64,000 bases of DNA from Streptococcus sp. S1 (GTDB taxonomy: Bacteria; Bacillota; Bacilli; Lactobacillales; Streptococcaceae), in contig NZ_CP139418.1 in NCBI RefSeq assembly GCF_034137685.1, positions 585,001 through 649,000 on the forward strand, written 5' to 3'. The position numbers and the translations under genes were made by a program. Below the pieces are notes generated by a model. That model searched no databases. It saw only the letters and a list, made by a program, of their open reading frames with translations, and was not told the DNA's origin. This document shows, one piece after another, positions 9,130 to 18,307 of this stretch; position 1 is the stretch's first letter; every line of letters begins with the position of its first letter.

Positions 9130-10089
9130 ATGAAACTTTCGATACTCATTACTTTATTTAATGAGGAGTTAGTTCTTTCTCAAACACATGAAGCCATGTC
9201 AGCACAATTGGAACAGATGCTGGGGAAGGAACTCTCGGACTATGAACTTCTGTATATCGATGATGGAAGTAGTGACCAGACCTATGGGCTAATTACAGCC
9301 ATTGCCAAAGAGAATCCACGTGTGAAATATATTCGATTTAGTCGTAATTTTGGCCGTGAAAGTGGTATATTAGCAGGTTTTAAATACGCGAGCGGTGATG
9401 CCGTCATGGTTATGGATGGAGATCTCCAACATCCACCTTATCTGATTCCCCTCTTTTTAGAGGCTTATAATGAAGGATATGATATTGTCAGTGGGCAACG
9501 AACGCGAGAAGGGGAGTCCTTTATTGGAAGTACCTTTGCACGCCTCTTCTATTTCTTGTCAAACCGTTCAATGGACGTTAAGCTGACAGATGGAAAATCA
9601 GAGCTGAGATTGCTAAGTCGTAAAGCTATCAATGCCTTTGTATCGATGCCCGAATACAATCGTTTCAACAAAGGGTTGTATGAATGGATTGGCTTCAAGG
9701 AGAAGGTAATACCTTATAAAAACGAAATCCGCAAGGCAGGTAAAAGTAAGTTTGGTTTTAAGAAATCATTGAATTATGCTATTCAAGGGATTGTTTCATT
9801 TAATGATCGTCCCCTTCGTGTTTGTATTCAATTTGGTTTCATCTGTTTAGGACTTGCTCTTTTGTATCTTGTTTTTGAATTGATGAAATACATACTATCA
9901 GCAGGTAACTATGTCAGTGGTTACTTTACAACCATTGCAGCCATCATTCTATTTAGTGGCGTTCAATTGATTTTCATTGGTATTCTTGGAGAATATATTG
10001 GAAAAATCTATTATGAGGTAAAACGTCGTCCTCACTTTATCATTGAGGATACCAATATCGAACAAGCAAAAGAAAATAATATTGGATAA
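9130..10089 (+). CDS. Polyprenyl-phosphate glycosyltransferase, GT2 (PgfS/CsbB/GtrB-like)
   Basis: Enzymes of this type transfer a sugar from a nucleotide donor to undecaprenyl phosphate on the inner membrane face. The N-terminal GT-A domain shows SILITLFNEE, YIDDGSSD and VMDGDLQHPP (the DXD-like site), then RNFGRESGILAG. Two C-terminal membrane helices follow (about residues 235-257 and 268-290), and the protein ends EYIGKIYYEVKRRP, typical of the DPM1-like bacterial subfamily. I start at ATG 9130, with GGAGGA 4-5 nt upstream and the family start MKLSI. TTG 9103 and ATG 9118 are possible longer starts. Next is a YfhO-type GT-C protein 10 bp downstream, so the pair probably makes and uses a lipid-linked sugar. 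In S. mutans, PgfS is such an enzyme and glycosylates the Thr-rich Cnm adhesin. Confidence 0.88.
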   Translation: MKLSILITLFNEELVLSQTHEAMSAQLEQMLGKELSDYELLYIDDGSSDQTYGLITAIAKENPRVKYIRFSRNFGRESGILAGFKYASGDAVMVMDGDLQHPPYLIPLFLEAYNEGYDIVSGQRTREGESFIGSTFARLFYFLSNRSMDVKLTDGKSELRLLSRKAINAFVSMPEYNRFNKGLYEWIGFKEKVIPYKNEIRKAGKSKFGFKKSLNYAIQGIVSFNDRPLRVCIQFGFICLGLALLYLVFELMKYILSAGNYVSGYFTTIAAIILFSGVQLIFIGILGEYIGKIYYEVKRRPHFIIEDTNIEQAKENNIG

Positions 10090-10099
10090 AGGAGAGAAT

Positions 10100-13027
10100 A
10101 TGTTAATCTGGTTTATGCGCTGGCAAGAGTTTTTGAAGAAAAATCCCAAAAAAATTCTCTATGCCTTGAGTGCGTTAGCCCCAATGACTATTATGTTAGT
10201 AGTTTGGGCTTTCATGGGGATGTACCCGTTTGGAAGTAAGAGTCTGATGGCTGTTGACTTTGGTCAGCAATATATCAGTTTCTTTGGCTTGCTAAAAAAT
10301 GCGATCTTGACGGGAGACCTATCTAGTTTGAGTTATTCTTTCACTAAGTCTCTTGGTGGAGATATGATTGGGGTGCTTGGATACTATCTAATGAGCCCCT
10401 TTAACCTCATCTATATCCTAATGCCCCTCAAATATTTCGGAGCAGCAGTCTTTCTTACTATTTGGCTCCGCTACGGGGCAATCGGTCTATCCTTTGCATT
10501 CCTCTTGATCAAACGTTACAAAGGTTTGGAGTCTAGAAAATGGATGGTTCCACTGTTCTCGACAGCTTATGCCTTGTCAGGGATGTTGGTTTCCTACCAG
10601 ATGAATGTCATTTTCTATGATGCCATGATCATGCTACCAATTGTCATTGTGTACTTGGAACAATTGTTAGACGGAGAAGCTCCCTATCGCTATTCCTTTG
10701 TCTTGGGACTAGCTGTCTTACTCCAATTTTACATGGGCTACATGATTTCGATTTTTGTTGCCTTGTATGCCTGTTTCTATGTATCTCCTAGATTGATGGT
10801 CGAAGGTGATCTAAAGACAAAACTAAAAAATTATATCCCACCTTTATTACAAGCTGTCATTTATTCGATTATCGGGATTGGAACAGCAGCAGTCCTTTTG
10901 CTACCTGTCTTCTTTAACCTGTTGGAAAGTAAGGGACAGATTGGTGGAGGAATGACCTTCTCTTTTGCTTTCCAAATCAACCCCTTAGATATTCTTGCTA
11001 AGATGGTCATTGGTGGTTTTGATACGACATCTGGTTGGTCTGCAGGACCAAACTTACCAAATATCTATATTGGGGCACTTGGTTTTCTGGGCTTCATTTT
11101 CTACTTCCTCTCTAAGAATGTTTCCAAAGTTAAGAAATGGGCTGCTGGGATTGTTACTCTTGTCTTCTTGACATCATTCGTTAATGAGTTTGTCAGTAAG
11201 ATCTGGCACATGGGGCAAAACCCAGCCGGCTTCTTCTTCCGTTTTTCTTGGTTGTTCTCGTTCTTCATGTTACTACTGGCTTACCAAGCAGTGAAGGAAA
11301 GACCAGTTGTCTCTAAATGGACGAATCTTGTGATTGGAATCGGGTTGGCTCTCTCTGTATGTTATATTCAATCGAAGAGCTACACCTTTATCGCCAAGGT
11401 ACAACCAGAAGCAATCACTAACTATTTCTCAAAAAATGTGTTTCTTCCTCTCTTGGTTTTGGTGGTTCTAGGAGGCCTCGGTTTTTACACCTATTGGACA
11501 AAATCTCAGAAGAGTCAGCGTGAGAAGATGATTCTAATTGGTGTAACTTCGGTCTTTATAGTGATTGCCTTTCTGTTACTGAAAGCAGGTTATTTACTCA
11601 CCCAAGTCAGTCTCACAGTGATCGCCTATTTGGTTGTCTTGCTCATCTTGAATTTCAAACTGTCCCGTTTTGCTGTGGTGATTGTTTCCCTTGTATCGAT
11701 TTTGGAGTTTGGTTATAATGCCTACTTGTCACAAGTTACTCTAGGGTATGATAATGTTAATAAATTTTCAGATGCGACTGTATCAGTTAAACGTGTGACA
11801 GATAATATTCAAGAAAATTCAGATCAAAAATTCTATCGAATTGCTTCGGATTTCGGTTATTCTAGAACAGTACCTTCGTTGATTTCTTATCCAGGCTTGA
11901 GTACGTTTAGTTCGAGTTTGGAACGAAGCACCATGGACCACTTTGCTTTTATGGGAGATCTTGGAGTCAATGCGTCAACCCAGTATTCAAATGGAACCCC
12001 ATTGACAGATGCCTTATATGGTGTACGTTACTTTATGAGTGCCAAAGATTTTGATCCAAAAGAGATGGAAGATAATCCAGATAAGATGTACTTTTATCGA
12101 TATACGGACCGATTCGATTTGAAACGCTATTTCACGGAAAAAGTCTATGAAGATAAACGTTATGTTGTCTATAAAAATCCTAAATCTTTCCCGCTTGCAT
12201 ATGGTACAAATGTTCTTGTGAGAAATATTAAATTTGGTGTCAATAATGCTTTTGCCAACCAAAATATTATTCTGAATTCAATGGAGGGGCATCAAAAAGC
12301 TAAAAACGATACGATTGAGTACTTTAAACCTTTGGCATTTAACGCAATTGAAACAGAAAATGTTATTGAAGAAAAGGTCAATAAGAAAACTGGGGAAGCT
12401 ATCTATAAGAGAGCAGATTCTTCAAAGGATGCTATTATTCGCTATAGAATCACTCCTCGTACAAATTATACCTATTACTTTTTCACTCCTGTGTCTTTAA
12501 CACATAAACAAGACTATTCTGTCTTGCTCAATGGTAAATGGTTAAAAAATAATAAATCATTTACGCAAAGACAAATTTGGCAGTTAACAGATCAAACAGA
12601 AAATAAGGAAACTGTTATTGAATTTAGATTTAGAACAGATCAAATTGATATGAGTAACGCAGCTGTTTATCGTGCAGATGTTGATCAAATTGAACAAGTA
12701 TTGGAGAACCGGAAGAAACAAGGATTAAAAGTTACGAAGTTCTCAAATACTCATATTGTAGGTAATGTATCCATTACAGATAATAGTAAATATATGATGA
12801 CTTCAATTCCATACAGTGATGGATGGAAAGTGAAAGTGGATGGGAAATTTGTTCAAACGTCAAAAGCTTGGAATGCTTTCTTAGCGTTCCCGATCTCAAA
12901 AGGAAATCATAAGGTCGAATTCGTCTTTAGACAAAAAGGAGTCATTCTTGGTGCGTTGCTATCGATTGTTTCAATTACTTACTTAGTCATTCAAATGAGA
13001 CGAAGCAGAAGTAATGAAGGACGATAG
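10100..13027 (+). CDS. YfhO family membrane glycosyltransferase (GT-C type)
   Basis: The 975-residue protein has about 12-14 membrane helices in its first 540 residues and a large extracytoplasmic C-terminal part, closed by one last helix (ILGALLSIVSITYLVIQM) and a basic tail. YfhO proteins act outside the membrane and transfer sugars from undecaprenyl-phosphate carriers onto acceptors such as lipoteichoic acid. Family features include MYPFGSKSLMAVDFGQQYISFF near the N-terminus and the SYPGLSTFSSS and SIPYSDGWKVKVDGK segments. I start at ATG 10100, with AAAGGAGAG just upstream, because the longer frame from 10043 overlaps the GT2 gene and has no ribosome site. The gene follows the GT2 by 10 bp and should be co-transcribed. 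The acceptor is inferred to be the flanking Thr-rich adhesins. Confidence 0.88.
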   Translation: MLIWFMRWQEFLKKNPKKILYALSALAPMTIMLVVWAFMGMYPFGSKSLMAVDFGQQYISFFGLLKNAILTGDLSSLSYSFTKSLGGDMIGVLGYYLMSPFNLIYILMPLKYFGAAVFLTIWLRYGAIGLSFAFLLIKRYKGLESRKWMVPLFSTAYALSGMLVSYQMNVIFYDAMIMLPIVIVYLEQLLDGEAPYRYSFVLGLAVLLQFYMGYMISIFVALYACFYVSPRLMVEGDLKTKLKNYIPPLLQAVIYSIIGIGTAAVLLLPVFFNLLESKGQIGGGMTFSFAFQINPLDILAKMVIGGFDTTSGWSAGPNLPNIYIGALGFLGFIFYFLSKNVSKVKKWAAGIVTLVFLTSFVNEFVSKIWHMGQNPAGFFFRFSWLFSFFMLLLAYQAVKERPVVSKWTNLVIGIGLALSVCYIQSKSYTFIAKVQPEAITNYFSKNVFLPLLVLVVLGGLGFYTYWTKSQKSQREKMILIGVTSVFIVIAFLLLKAGYLLTQVSLTVIAYLVVLLILNFKLSRFAVVIVSLVSILEFGYNAYLSQVTLGYDNVNKFSDATVSVKRVTDNIQENSDQKFYRIASDFGYSRTVPSLISYPGLSTFSSSLERSTMDHFAFMGDLGVNASTQYSNGTPLTDALYGVRYFMSAKDFDPKEMEDNPDKMYFYRYTDRFDLKRYFTEKVYEDKRYVVYKNPKSFPLAYGTNVLVRNIKFGVNNAFANQNIILNSMEGHQKAKNDTIEYFKPLAFNAIETENVIEEKVNKKTGEAIYKRADSSKDAIIRYRITPRTNYTYYFFTPVSLTHKQDYSVLLNGKWLKNNKSFTQRQIWQLTDQTENKETVIEFRFRTDQIDMSNAAVYRADVDQIEQVLENRKKQGLKVTKFSNTHIVGNVSITDNSKYMMTSIPYSDGWKVKVDGKFVQTSKAWNAFLAFPISKGNHKVEFVFRQKGVILGALLSIVSITYLVIQMRRSRSNEGR

Positions 13028-13062
13028 GATATGCGAGAGTATCAAAGATTGTTATAAATACA

Positions 13063-13098
13063 AAAAAGGATAGCATCCAATTGGATGCTATCCTTTTT
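13063..13098. terminator. Bidirectional terminator between YfhO gene and second adhesin
   Basis: A perfect 18-bp palindrome: AAAAAGGATAGCATCCAA (13063-13080) followed by its exact complement up to 13098. T runs on both strands allow it to stop transcription from either side. Confidence 0.92.
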
Positions 13099-13121
13099 GT
13101 ATGATACGCAAATGTGAATGA

Positions 13122-15425
13122 TTAGTTATTAGAAATCTTGCGTTTCAGGATGACGGCACCTGACAAGACAAGTACTCCTGAGAATACAAGGCCAGTTGCG
13201 ACAAATTCACCCGTACTTGGAAGAAGTGTTTTGTGACCTCTACCATTTTCTGGTGTGGTTGTTTCTTCACTACTATTTGTAGGTGTTTCTGGACTTGTCG
13301 TTGTGGTTGATTTAGTACGAGGACGCCATTTACCTTCTCCATCTCCTGGTACTCTTGGTACTTCTGGTTTTTCTGGAGTTGTAGTTGTTGTTGAAGTGGT
13401 CGTAGGCTCTTCAGTTGTTGTAGTAGTAGTCGTTGTTGGCTCTTCAGTTGTAGTTGTTGTCGAAGTAGTCGTAGGTTCTTCAGTTGTAGTAGTTGAAGTG
13501 GTTGTCGGCTCTTCAGTTGTAGTGGTAGTTGAAGTCGTTGTAGGTTCTTCAGTTGTAGTAGTTGAAGTGGTTGTCGGCTCTTCAGTTGTAGTAGTTGAAG
13601 TAGTCGTAGGCTCTTCAGTTGTAGTAGTTGAAGTAGTCGTAGGCTCTTCGGTTGTAGTGGTTGAAGTGGTCGTAGGCTCTTCAGTTGTAGTAGTTGAAGT
13701 AGTCGTAGGCTCTTCAGTTGTAGTGGTTGAAGTAGTTGTAGGTTCTTCAGTTGTAGTAGTTGAAGTAGTCGTAGGTTCTTCGGTTGTAGTGGTTGAAGTA
13801 GTCGTAGGTTCTTCGGTTGTAGTGGTTGAAGTAGTTGTAGGTTCTTCAGTTGTAGTAGTTGAAGTAGTCGTAGGCTCTTCGGTTGTAGTGGTTGAAGTAG
13901 TCGTAGGTTCTTCAGTCGTTGTAGTTGAAGTAGTCGTAGGTTCTTCAGTTGTCGTAGTAGTTGAAGTAGTTGTAGGCTCTTCTGTCGTAGTAGTTGAAGT
14001 AGTTGTAGGTTCTTCAGTTGTCGTAGTAGTTGAAGTAGTTGTAGGCTCTTCTGTCGTAGTAGTTGAAGTGGTCGTAGGCTCTTCTGTTGTAGTAGTTGTA
14101 GTAGTTGTAGTAGTCGTTGTCGTTGTCTGCTCTTTTGGATTGATGATAGTCTTCGTGACCTTATGGTCCTCACCAAAATCTTCAGCATTTACGACAGTTT
14201 CAGCAATTTTGATCGTATAACCTGTAGGGGCCTCAGTTTCCGTTAAGATATATTTATCTTTTAAAAGACCATTGACTGTGATATTCCCATCTTTATCTGT
14301 CACATATTCACCGATTACTTGGTTGTTGGCTTGACGTACCACTTTGAATTTAGCTCCAGCAAGTGGTTGGTTAGCATCATCTACTTTATGAATATGAATG
14401 GTAAAGACATAACCAACACCAGAACCACCAGCAATTTGAACGGCAGCTCTATTTACTGCTTCTTTAGTCTTAATGTTCTTACCTTTTAAAGTAGCCTGGT
14501 TATTTAAGACTTCCCCATCGGCTGGTGAGTAATTTAAGTGGACATCATACGTAATACGGTATTGATCCGTCTCACTGATATCTCCAAGATTCACAACAAA
14601 TGATTGACCATTTTCACCAACAGTAATAGGATGTTCATTGGTTACATCCTTAGTATTATTAAATTGCCATTCACCATCGACATAAGACATCTCACCTTTT
14701 GTCACACGAAAACTATCTTTAACGTAAGAAGCATTGGTAAATTGCAAATTGTCTTCTACGGTTACATTTTTAATATTTTGCTTTAGTTGGTTCACAGAAA
14801 TGCCATAGGAAATAGTCTTAGGGTCATCTGAGTGAACCCAACTTGTTTTCTTTAAAAGGTTTGGATTACCATCACCAACACCTTTAAAGGTAACTTTACC
14901 TGCAATAGTTGTTTTGTTGTTAACCGTCATTTCAACCGGAATTTCTCCTTGTTGAGGGTGCTTCTTGAAGTCGATACGAGCGTAGAAATAAAAATTACCA
15001 TGTGTATCTGAATGTTTCTCCGCATAATCCGTATAAGTTAATGAAATCTTTTTATTATCCTTATCCACTGTTGCATGAGCGATGACTTGTTCAGGCTTAG
15101 TAGTAGTTTTGATATCAAAGCTTTGTGATGTAATAATCAAAGCATCTGGAACAGTGATATCCGTTGTGTCACCTGCTTTGACATCCTTACCAGCCAAGTC
15201 GAACTCAGCATTGATACGGAATGTTGCCCATTGTCCTAATTCCCAATCAAGGTTGCCACCTTCATTATTGGTAACTTTGATATTTTTGATCGTATCGACC
15301 AATTTTCCGCTAACGGTCACTCCAGGAGTTTCTGCTGAAGTACGATTTAGACCTAAAGCGAAAAGCATGGCCACTAAACAAAGGACAAATGAGAAAATTT
15401 TAATATTTCTAGTTTTCTGCTTCAT
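13122..15425 (-). CDS. Second collagen-binding-type LPXTG adhesin with Thr-rich stalk
   Basis: This 767-residue paralogue of the adhesin at 6964 is transcribed toward the YfhO gene. Order: signal peptide (about 1-32), CNA-like adhesive region (35-330, with YGISVNQLKQNIKNVTV), one SpaA/Cna-B domain (337-430, LAGAKFKVV ... LTETEAPTGY), then a stalk of about 240 residues with some twenty EEPTTTSTTTT units, and LPSTGE plus KRKISNN. The C-terminal 30 residues nearly match the first adhesin (FVATGLVFSGVLVLSGAV), so the two share a recent origin or exchange sequence. The start is ATG 15425, with AGGGAAG upstream. ATG 15443 lacks a ribosome site. The stalk differs from its partner by regular Ser insertion, giving a period of 11-12 residues. 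It is a likely target of the adjacent glycosyltransferases. Confidence 0.88.
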   Translation of the reverse strand: MKQKTRNIKIFSFVLCLVAMLFALGLNRTSAETPGVTVSGKLVDTIKNIKVTNNEGGNLDWELGQWATFRINAEFDLAGKDVKAGDTTDITVPDALIITSQSFDIKTTTKPEQVIAHATVDKDNKKISLTYTDYAEKHSDTHGNFYFYARIDFKKHPQQGEIPVEMTVNNKTTIAGKVTFKGVGDGNPNLLKKTSWVHSDDPKTISYGISVNQLKQNIKNVTVEDNLQFTNASYVKDSFRVTKGEMSYVDGEWQFNNTKDVTNEHPITVGENGQSFVVNLGDISETDQYRITYDVHLNYSPADGEVLNNQATLKGKNIKTKEAVNRAAVQIAGGSGVGYVFTIHIHKVDDANQPLAGAKFKVVRQANNQVIGEYVTDKDGNITVNGLLKDKYILTETEAPTGYTIKIAETVVNAEDFGEDHKVTKTIINPKEQTTTTTTTTTTTTTTEEPTTTSTTTTEEPTTTSTTTTTEEPTTTSTTTTEEPTTTSTTTTTEEPTTTSTTTTEEPTTTSTTTTEEPTTTSTTTTEEPTTTSTTTTEEPTTTSTTTTEEPTTTSTTTTEEPTTTSTTTTEEPTTTSTTTTEEPTTTSTTTTEEPTTTSTTTTEEPTTTSTTTTEEPTTTSTTTTEEPTTTSTTTTTEEPTTTSTTTTEEPTTTSTTTTTEEPTTTTTTTTEEPTTTSTTTTTPEKPEVPRVPGDGEGKWRPRTKSTTTTSPETPTNSSEETTTPENGRGHKTLLPSTGEFVATGLVFSGVLVLSGAVILKRKISNN
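13385..14130 (-). repeat. 33-36 bp EEPTTTSTTTT repeat array
   Basis: There are about twenty in-frame units encoding EEPTTTSTTTT, with one extra Thr in some. Units differ mostly at third codon positions. The array codes for the whole stalk of the adhesin. Confidence 0.9.
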
Positions 15426-15486
15426 CTTATCTTCCCTTTTCATAAAAATACAGGTGCCTAAACATCAATATCTGATTACTTTTAAT

Positions 15487-15510
15487 GATATGGATACTTT
15501 ATACCATATC
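15487..15510 (-). promoter_or_regulatory. Extended -10 promoter inside an inverted repeat, upstream of the second adhesin
   Basis: Read on the minus strand, TGGTATAAA forms an extended -10 (TATAAA = 15498-15503). It is bracketed by a 7-bp inverted repeat, GATATGG (15487-15493) and CCATATC (15504-15510). A repressor bound here would block the promoter. The protein is unknown. Confidence 0.45.
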
Positions 15511-15785
15511 TGTTTTCAATCAAAATTGAGTGTTGAGACACAACCGCCATTGCATCATTTTATATTAGAGCGAAATATTTTGATTACAAAACTATCCTCT
15601 ACACAGGAAATTATAGCAAAATTTATGAGTTACTTCAAGTAAAAATTGGTGGATTTCATCACAAATTCCAGATTTAAATCATTCTATTTTGACTACCATA
15701 ATTTTAGAGTAAATTTTATTGAAATTCATAAAGATGATTCAAAAAATACGAATAATAGAATTGAGGAGACGATTTGCTAAAGTGA
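15511..15785. other. AT-rich divergent intergenic region
   Basis: This DNA between the second adhesin (minus) and dut (plus) has no ORF with a plausible ribosome site and no repeat I could find. It may include upstream elements for both directions. Confidence 0.4.
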
Positions 15786-15794
15786 TGGTATAAT
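15786..15794 (+). promoter_or_regulatory. Extended -10 promoter of dut
   Basis: TGGTATAAT, a TGn extended -10, lies 40 bp before the dut start. No good -35 stands at the normal distance, which is acceptable for this promoter class. Confidence 0.65.
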
Positions 15795-15834
15795 AGAAGA
15801 GATAGAAACATTGTAGAATGAAAGAGGAATGATC

Positions 15835-16281
15835 ATGACAAAAATTCGTGGATTTGAACTTGTATCAAGCTATACCAATCAGGACTTGCTTCCAAAACGG
15901 GAGACGGCCCATGCGGCTGGCTACGACTTAAAGGTGGCAGAGCGCACAGTGATTGCACCAGGAGAAATCGTCCTCGTCCCAACTGGGGTCAAGGCTTACA
16001 TGCAAGCGGGAGAGGTGCTTTACCTCTATGACCGATCGTCCAACCCTCGCAAAAAAGGCCTGGTCTTAATCAACTCTGTGGGGGTCATTGATGGAGACTA
16101 CTATGGCAATCCAGGAAATGAAGGCCATATCTTTGCTCAGATGAAAAATATTACGGACCAAGAAGTCGTTCTTGAAGTTGGGGAACGTGTAGTTCAGGCT
16201 GTCTTTGCTCCTTTCTTAATTGCAGATGGAGATGAGGCGGATGGCGTGCGGACTGGTGGATTTGGGTCGACAGGGCACTAA
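15835..16281 (+). CDS. dut: dUTP diphosphatase
   Basis: It hydrolyses dUTP to dUMP and pyrophosphate, limiting uracil in DNA and supplying dTMP synthesis. It is trimeric in this family. All five motifs are visible in the 148 residues: HAAGYDLK, DRSSNPRKKGL, the loop NSVGVIDGDYYGNPGN with the catalytic Asp, the VQAVF region, and C-terminal RTGGFGSTGH, which closes over the nucleotide. I use ATG 15835, with AGAGGA about 6 nt upstream. ATG 15829 overlaps that site. It is the first gene of dut, phosphoglycerate-mutase-like gene, radA. A decayed copy of its 5' end lies at 3895. Confidence 0.95.
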   Translation: MTKIRGFELVSSYTNQDLLPKRETAHAAGYDLKVAERTVIAPGEIVLVPTGVKAYMQAGEVLYLYDRSSNPRKKGLVLINSVGVIDGDYYGNPGNEGHIFAQMKNITDQEVVLEVGERVVQAVFAPFLIADGDEADGVRTGGFGSTGH

Positions 16282-16282
16282 G

Positions 16283-16798
16283 ATGAAGATTATCTTTGTC
16301 CGTCATGGGGAGCCAGATTACCGTGAGTTAGAGGAGCGTTCCTATACTGGATTCGGGATAGATTTGGCACCCTTATCTGAGAAAGGAAGACAACAAGCTC
16401 AGGAACTTTGCAAAAATCCTTTGTTTGGCTCAGCTGATATCCTGGTGTCTTCTGCAGTGACGCGAGCTTTAGAAACGGCTTTTTATGTATCCTGTGCTAC
16501 TGGCCTTCCTTTGAGGGTAGAGCCATTATTGCATGAATGGCAGGTTTATGAAACAGGTATAGAGAACTTTGAAACAGCTAGATGTCTGTTTTTAGAAAAC
16601 AAGGGGGAGTTGCTCCCAAATTCTCCTGTTCAATATGAGACAGCTGAGGAAATGAGGTCTCGGTTTCTAAAATCTATGCGCAAGTATCGAGACTATCAGA
16701 CAGTCGTTGTTGTCACTCATCGAATGCTCATGCGCCAATTTGTACCAGACGAGAAGATTGATTTTTGCCAAGTGATTGAGTGTGAGATAGAGATTTAG
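16283..16798 (+). CDS. Histidine phosphatase (phosphoglycerate mutase) family protein
   Basis: The 171-residue protein begins [13 protein letters not shown], the RHG motif carrying the phospho-accepting histidine. It has the mid-domain [11 protein letters not shown] and [12 protein letters not shown] with the second catalytic His. It is most likely a small phosphatase, not a glycolytic mutase, since it lacks the longer mutase insertions. Its ATG lies 1 nt after the dut stop, so the two are translationally coupled. The substrate is unknown. The same neighbour sits between dut and radA in pneumococcus. Confidence 0.85.
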   Translation: MKIIFVRHGEPDYRELEERSYTGFGIDLAPLSEKGRQQAQELCKNPLFGSADILVSSAVTRALETAFYVSCATGLPLRVEPLLHEWQVYETGIENFETARCLFLENKGELLPNSPVQYETAEEMRSRFLKSMRKYRDYQTVVVVTHRMLMRQFVPDEKIDFCQVIECEIEI

Positions 16799-16808
16799 AA
16801 AGAGGTTT

Positions 16809-18170
16809 ATCATCGCAAAGAAAAAAACGACATTTATTTGTCAAAATTGTGCCTACAATTCACCCAAATACCTAGGGCGCTGTCCTAACTGTGGTTCTTG
16901 GTCTTCCTTTGTGGAGGAAGTCGAAGTTGCAGAAGTCAAAAATGCGCGTGTGTCCTTGACAGGTGAAAAGACCAAACCCATGAAATTGGCGGACGTGACC
17001 TCTATCAATGTTCACCGGACCAAGACGGAGATGGAAGAATTCAACCGCGTCCTTGGAGGTGGTGTCGTCCCAGGAAGTCTGGTCCTCATTGGGGGAGATC
17101 CTGGGATTGGGAAATCGACCCTGCTCCTTCAAGTATCAACCCAGTTATCCCAAGTGGGAACAGTTCTTTACGTTAGTGGAGAGGAGTCGGCCCAGCAGAT
17201 CAAACTTCGGGCAGAGCGCTTGGGAGATATCGACAGTGAGTTTTATCTCTATGCTGAGACTAATATGCAGAGCGTGCGAGCAGAAGTGGAGCGCATCCAG
17301 CCTAACTTCCTCATCATTGACTCGATCCAGACCATTATGTCTCCTGAGATTTCAGGGGTACAAGGATCGGTTTCTCAGGTGCGTGAGGTAACGGCTGAGC
17401 TCATGCAACTGGCCAAGACCAATAACATCGCCATCTTTATCGTCGGTCATGTGACCAAGGAAGGAACCTTGGCGGGTCCTCGGATGCTGGAACACATGGT
17501 GGATACGGTGCTCTACTTTGAGGGCGAACGCCATCATACCTTCCGGATTCTAAGAGCAGTCAAGAACCGCTTTGGCTCGACCAATGAGATCGGGATCTTC
17601 GAGATGCAGTCGAGTGGCTTGGTTGAGGTGCTCAATCCGAGTCAAGTTTTCCTAGAAGAGCGTTTAGACGGTGCCACTGGTTCGTCAATCGTAGTGACCA
17701 TGGAGGGGACTCGTCCGATTCTTGCAGAAGTACAGGCCTTGGTGACACCAACTATGTTTGGAAATGCCAAGCGGACGACGACAGGTCTTGATTTTAATCG
17801 GGCTAGTTTGATTATGGCTGTTTTGGAGAAACGTGCAGGTTTGCTCCTCCAAAATCAGGATGCCTACCTCAAATCAGCAGGTGGTGTCAAATTGGATGAG
17901 CCTGCCATTGACCTGGCAGTAGCCGTAGCCATTGCCTCGAGCTACAAGGACAAGCCAACCAACCCGCAGGAATGTTTCGTCGGAGAGTTGGGCTTGACAG
18001 GAGAAGTTCGCCGGGTCAACCGGATCGAGCAACGAATCAATGAAGCTGCTAAACTTGGTTTTACCAAGATTTATGTTCCGAAAAATTCTCTGACGGGGAT
18101 CACGACACCATCAGGAATCCAGGTGGTCGGTGTGAGTACACTAGCTGAAGTCTTGAAGAAAGTATTTTAA
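16809..18170 (+). CDS. radA: DNA repair protein / branch-migration helicase RadA, apparent AUC start
   Basis: RadA is a DnaB-like hexameric helicase that extends D-loops during recombination and transformation. Domains: a CxxC...CxxC zinc finger (residues 11-30, CQNC and CPNC), RecA-like ATPase with Walker [11 protein letters not shown], the RadA-specific KNRFG motif, and a C-terminal Lon-like domain ([24 protein letters not shown]). The first conventional start in frame is GTG 16911, which would delete the zinc finger. An in-frame stop lies at 16788, and between it and 16911 there is no ATG, GTG or TTG. Tandem ATC codons at 16809 and 16812 follow GAAAGAGG (16798-16805), so initiation at AUC is inferred. 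16809 gives 453 residues. Third in the operon after dut. Confidence 0.9.
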   Translation: MIAKKKTTFICQNCAYNSPKYLGRCPNCGSWSSFVEEVEVAEVKNARVSLTGEKTKPMKLADVTSINVHRTKTEMEEFNRVLGGGVVPGSLVLIGGDPGIGKSTLLLQVSTQLSQVGTVLYVSGEESAQQIKLRAERLGDIDSEFYLYAETNMQSVRAEVERIQPNFLIIDSIQTIMSPEISGVQGSVSQVREVTAELMQLAKTNNIAIFIVGHVTKEGTLAGPRMLEHMVDTVLYFEGERHHTFRILRAVKNRFGSTNEIGIFEMQSSGLVEVLNPSQVFLEERLDGATGSSIVVTMEGTRPILAEVQALVTPTMFGNAKRTTTGLDFNRASLIMAVLEKRAGLLLQNQDAYLKSAGGVKLDEPAIDLAVAVAIASSYKDKPTNPQECFVGELGLTGEVRRVNRIEQRINEAAKLGFTKIYVPKNSLTGITTPSGIQVVGVSTLAEVLKKVF

Positions 18171-18178
18171 TAGTAGAA

Positions 18179-18210
18179 AAGTCTTAAACGGGAAGTTTAA
18201 GACTTTTTTT
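18179..18210 (+). terminator. Intrinsic terminator after radA
   Basis: AAGTCTTAAAC (18179-18189) pairs with GTTTAAGACTT (18195-18205), loop GGGAA, then a T run. It closes the dut-radA operon. Confidence 0.9.
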
Positions 18211-18239
18211 CAGATGTGACAGATGACAGGAGGTATCCC

Positions 18240-18268
18240 CTGACAGAAAGGATCGGATATGGTAAAAT
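18240..18268 (+). promoter_or_regulatory. Promoter of the carbonic anhydrase gene
   Basis: CTGACA (18240-18245), a 17-bp spacer and TAAAAT (18263-18268) with TGG before it (extended -10). It stands 40 bp before the start codon. Confidence 0.7.
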
Positions 18269-18307
18269 AATAGATGATTTGAATTTCAAAGGAATAAAGG
18301 AGAGACC

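Noticed and set aside
10043..10099. Upstream extension of the YfhO gene
   Set aside because: It overlaps the GT2 gene and lacks a ribosome site; ATG 10100 has AAAGGAGAG.
13255..14220. Long plus-strand ORF (321 codons) of Val/Glu/Ser repeats opposite the second adhesin
   Set aside because: It is the complement of the Thr-rich ACN/EEP repeats; simple repeats keep all frames open. No ribosome site or protein-like composition.
16911..18170. radA beginning at GTG 16911
   Set aside because: It would remove the intact zinc finger encoded in the same frame upstream, which the family always has.
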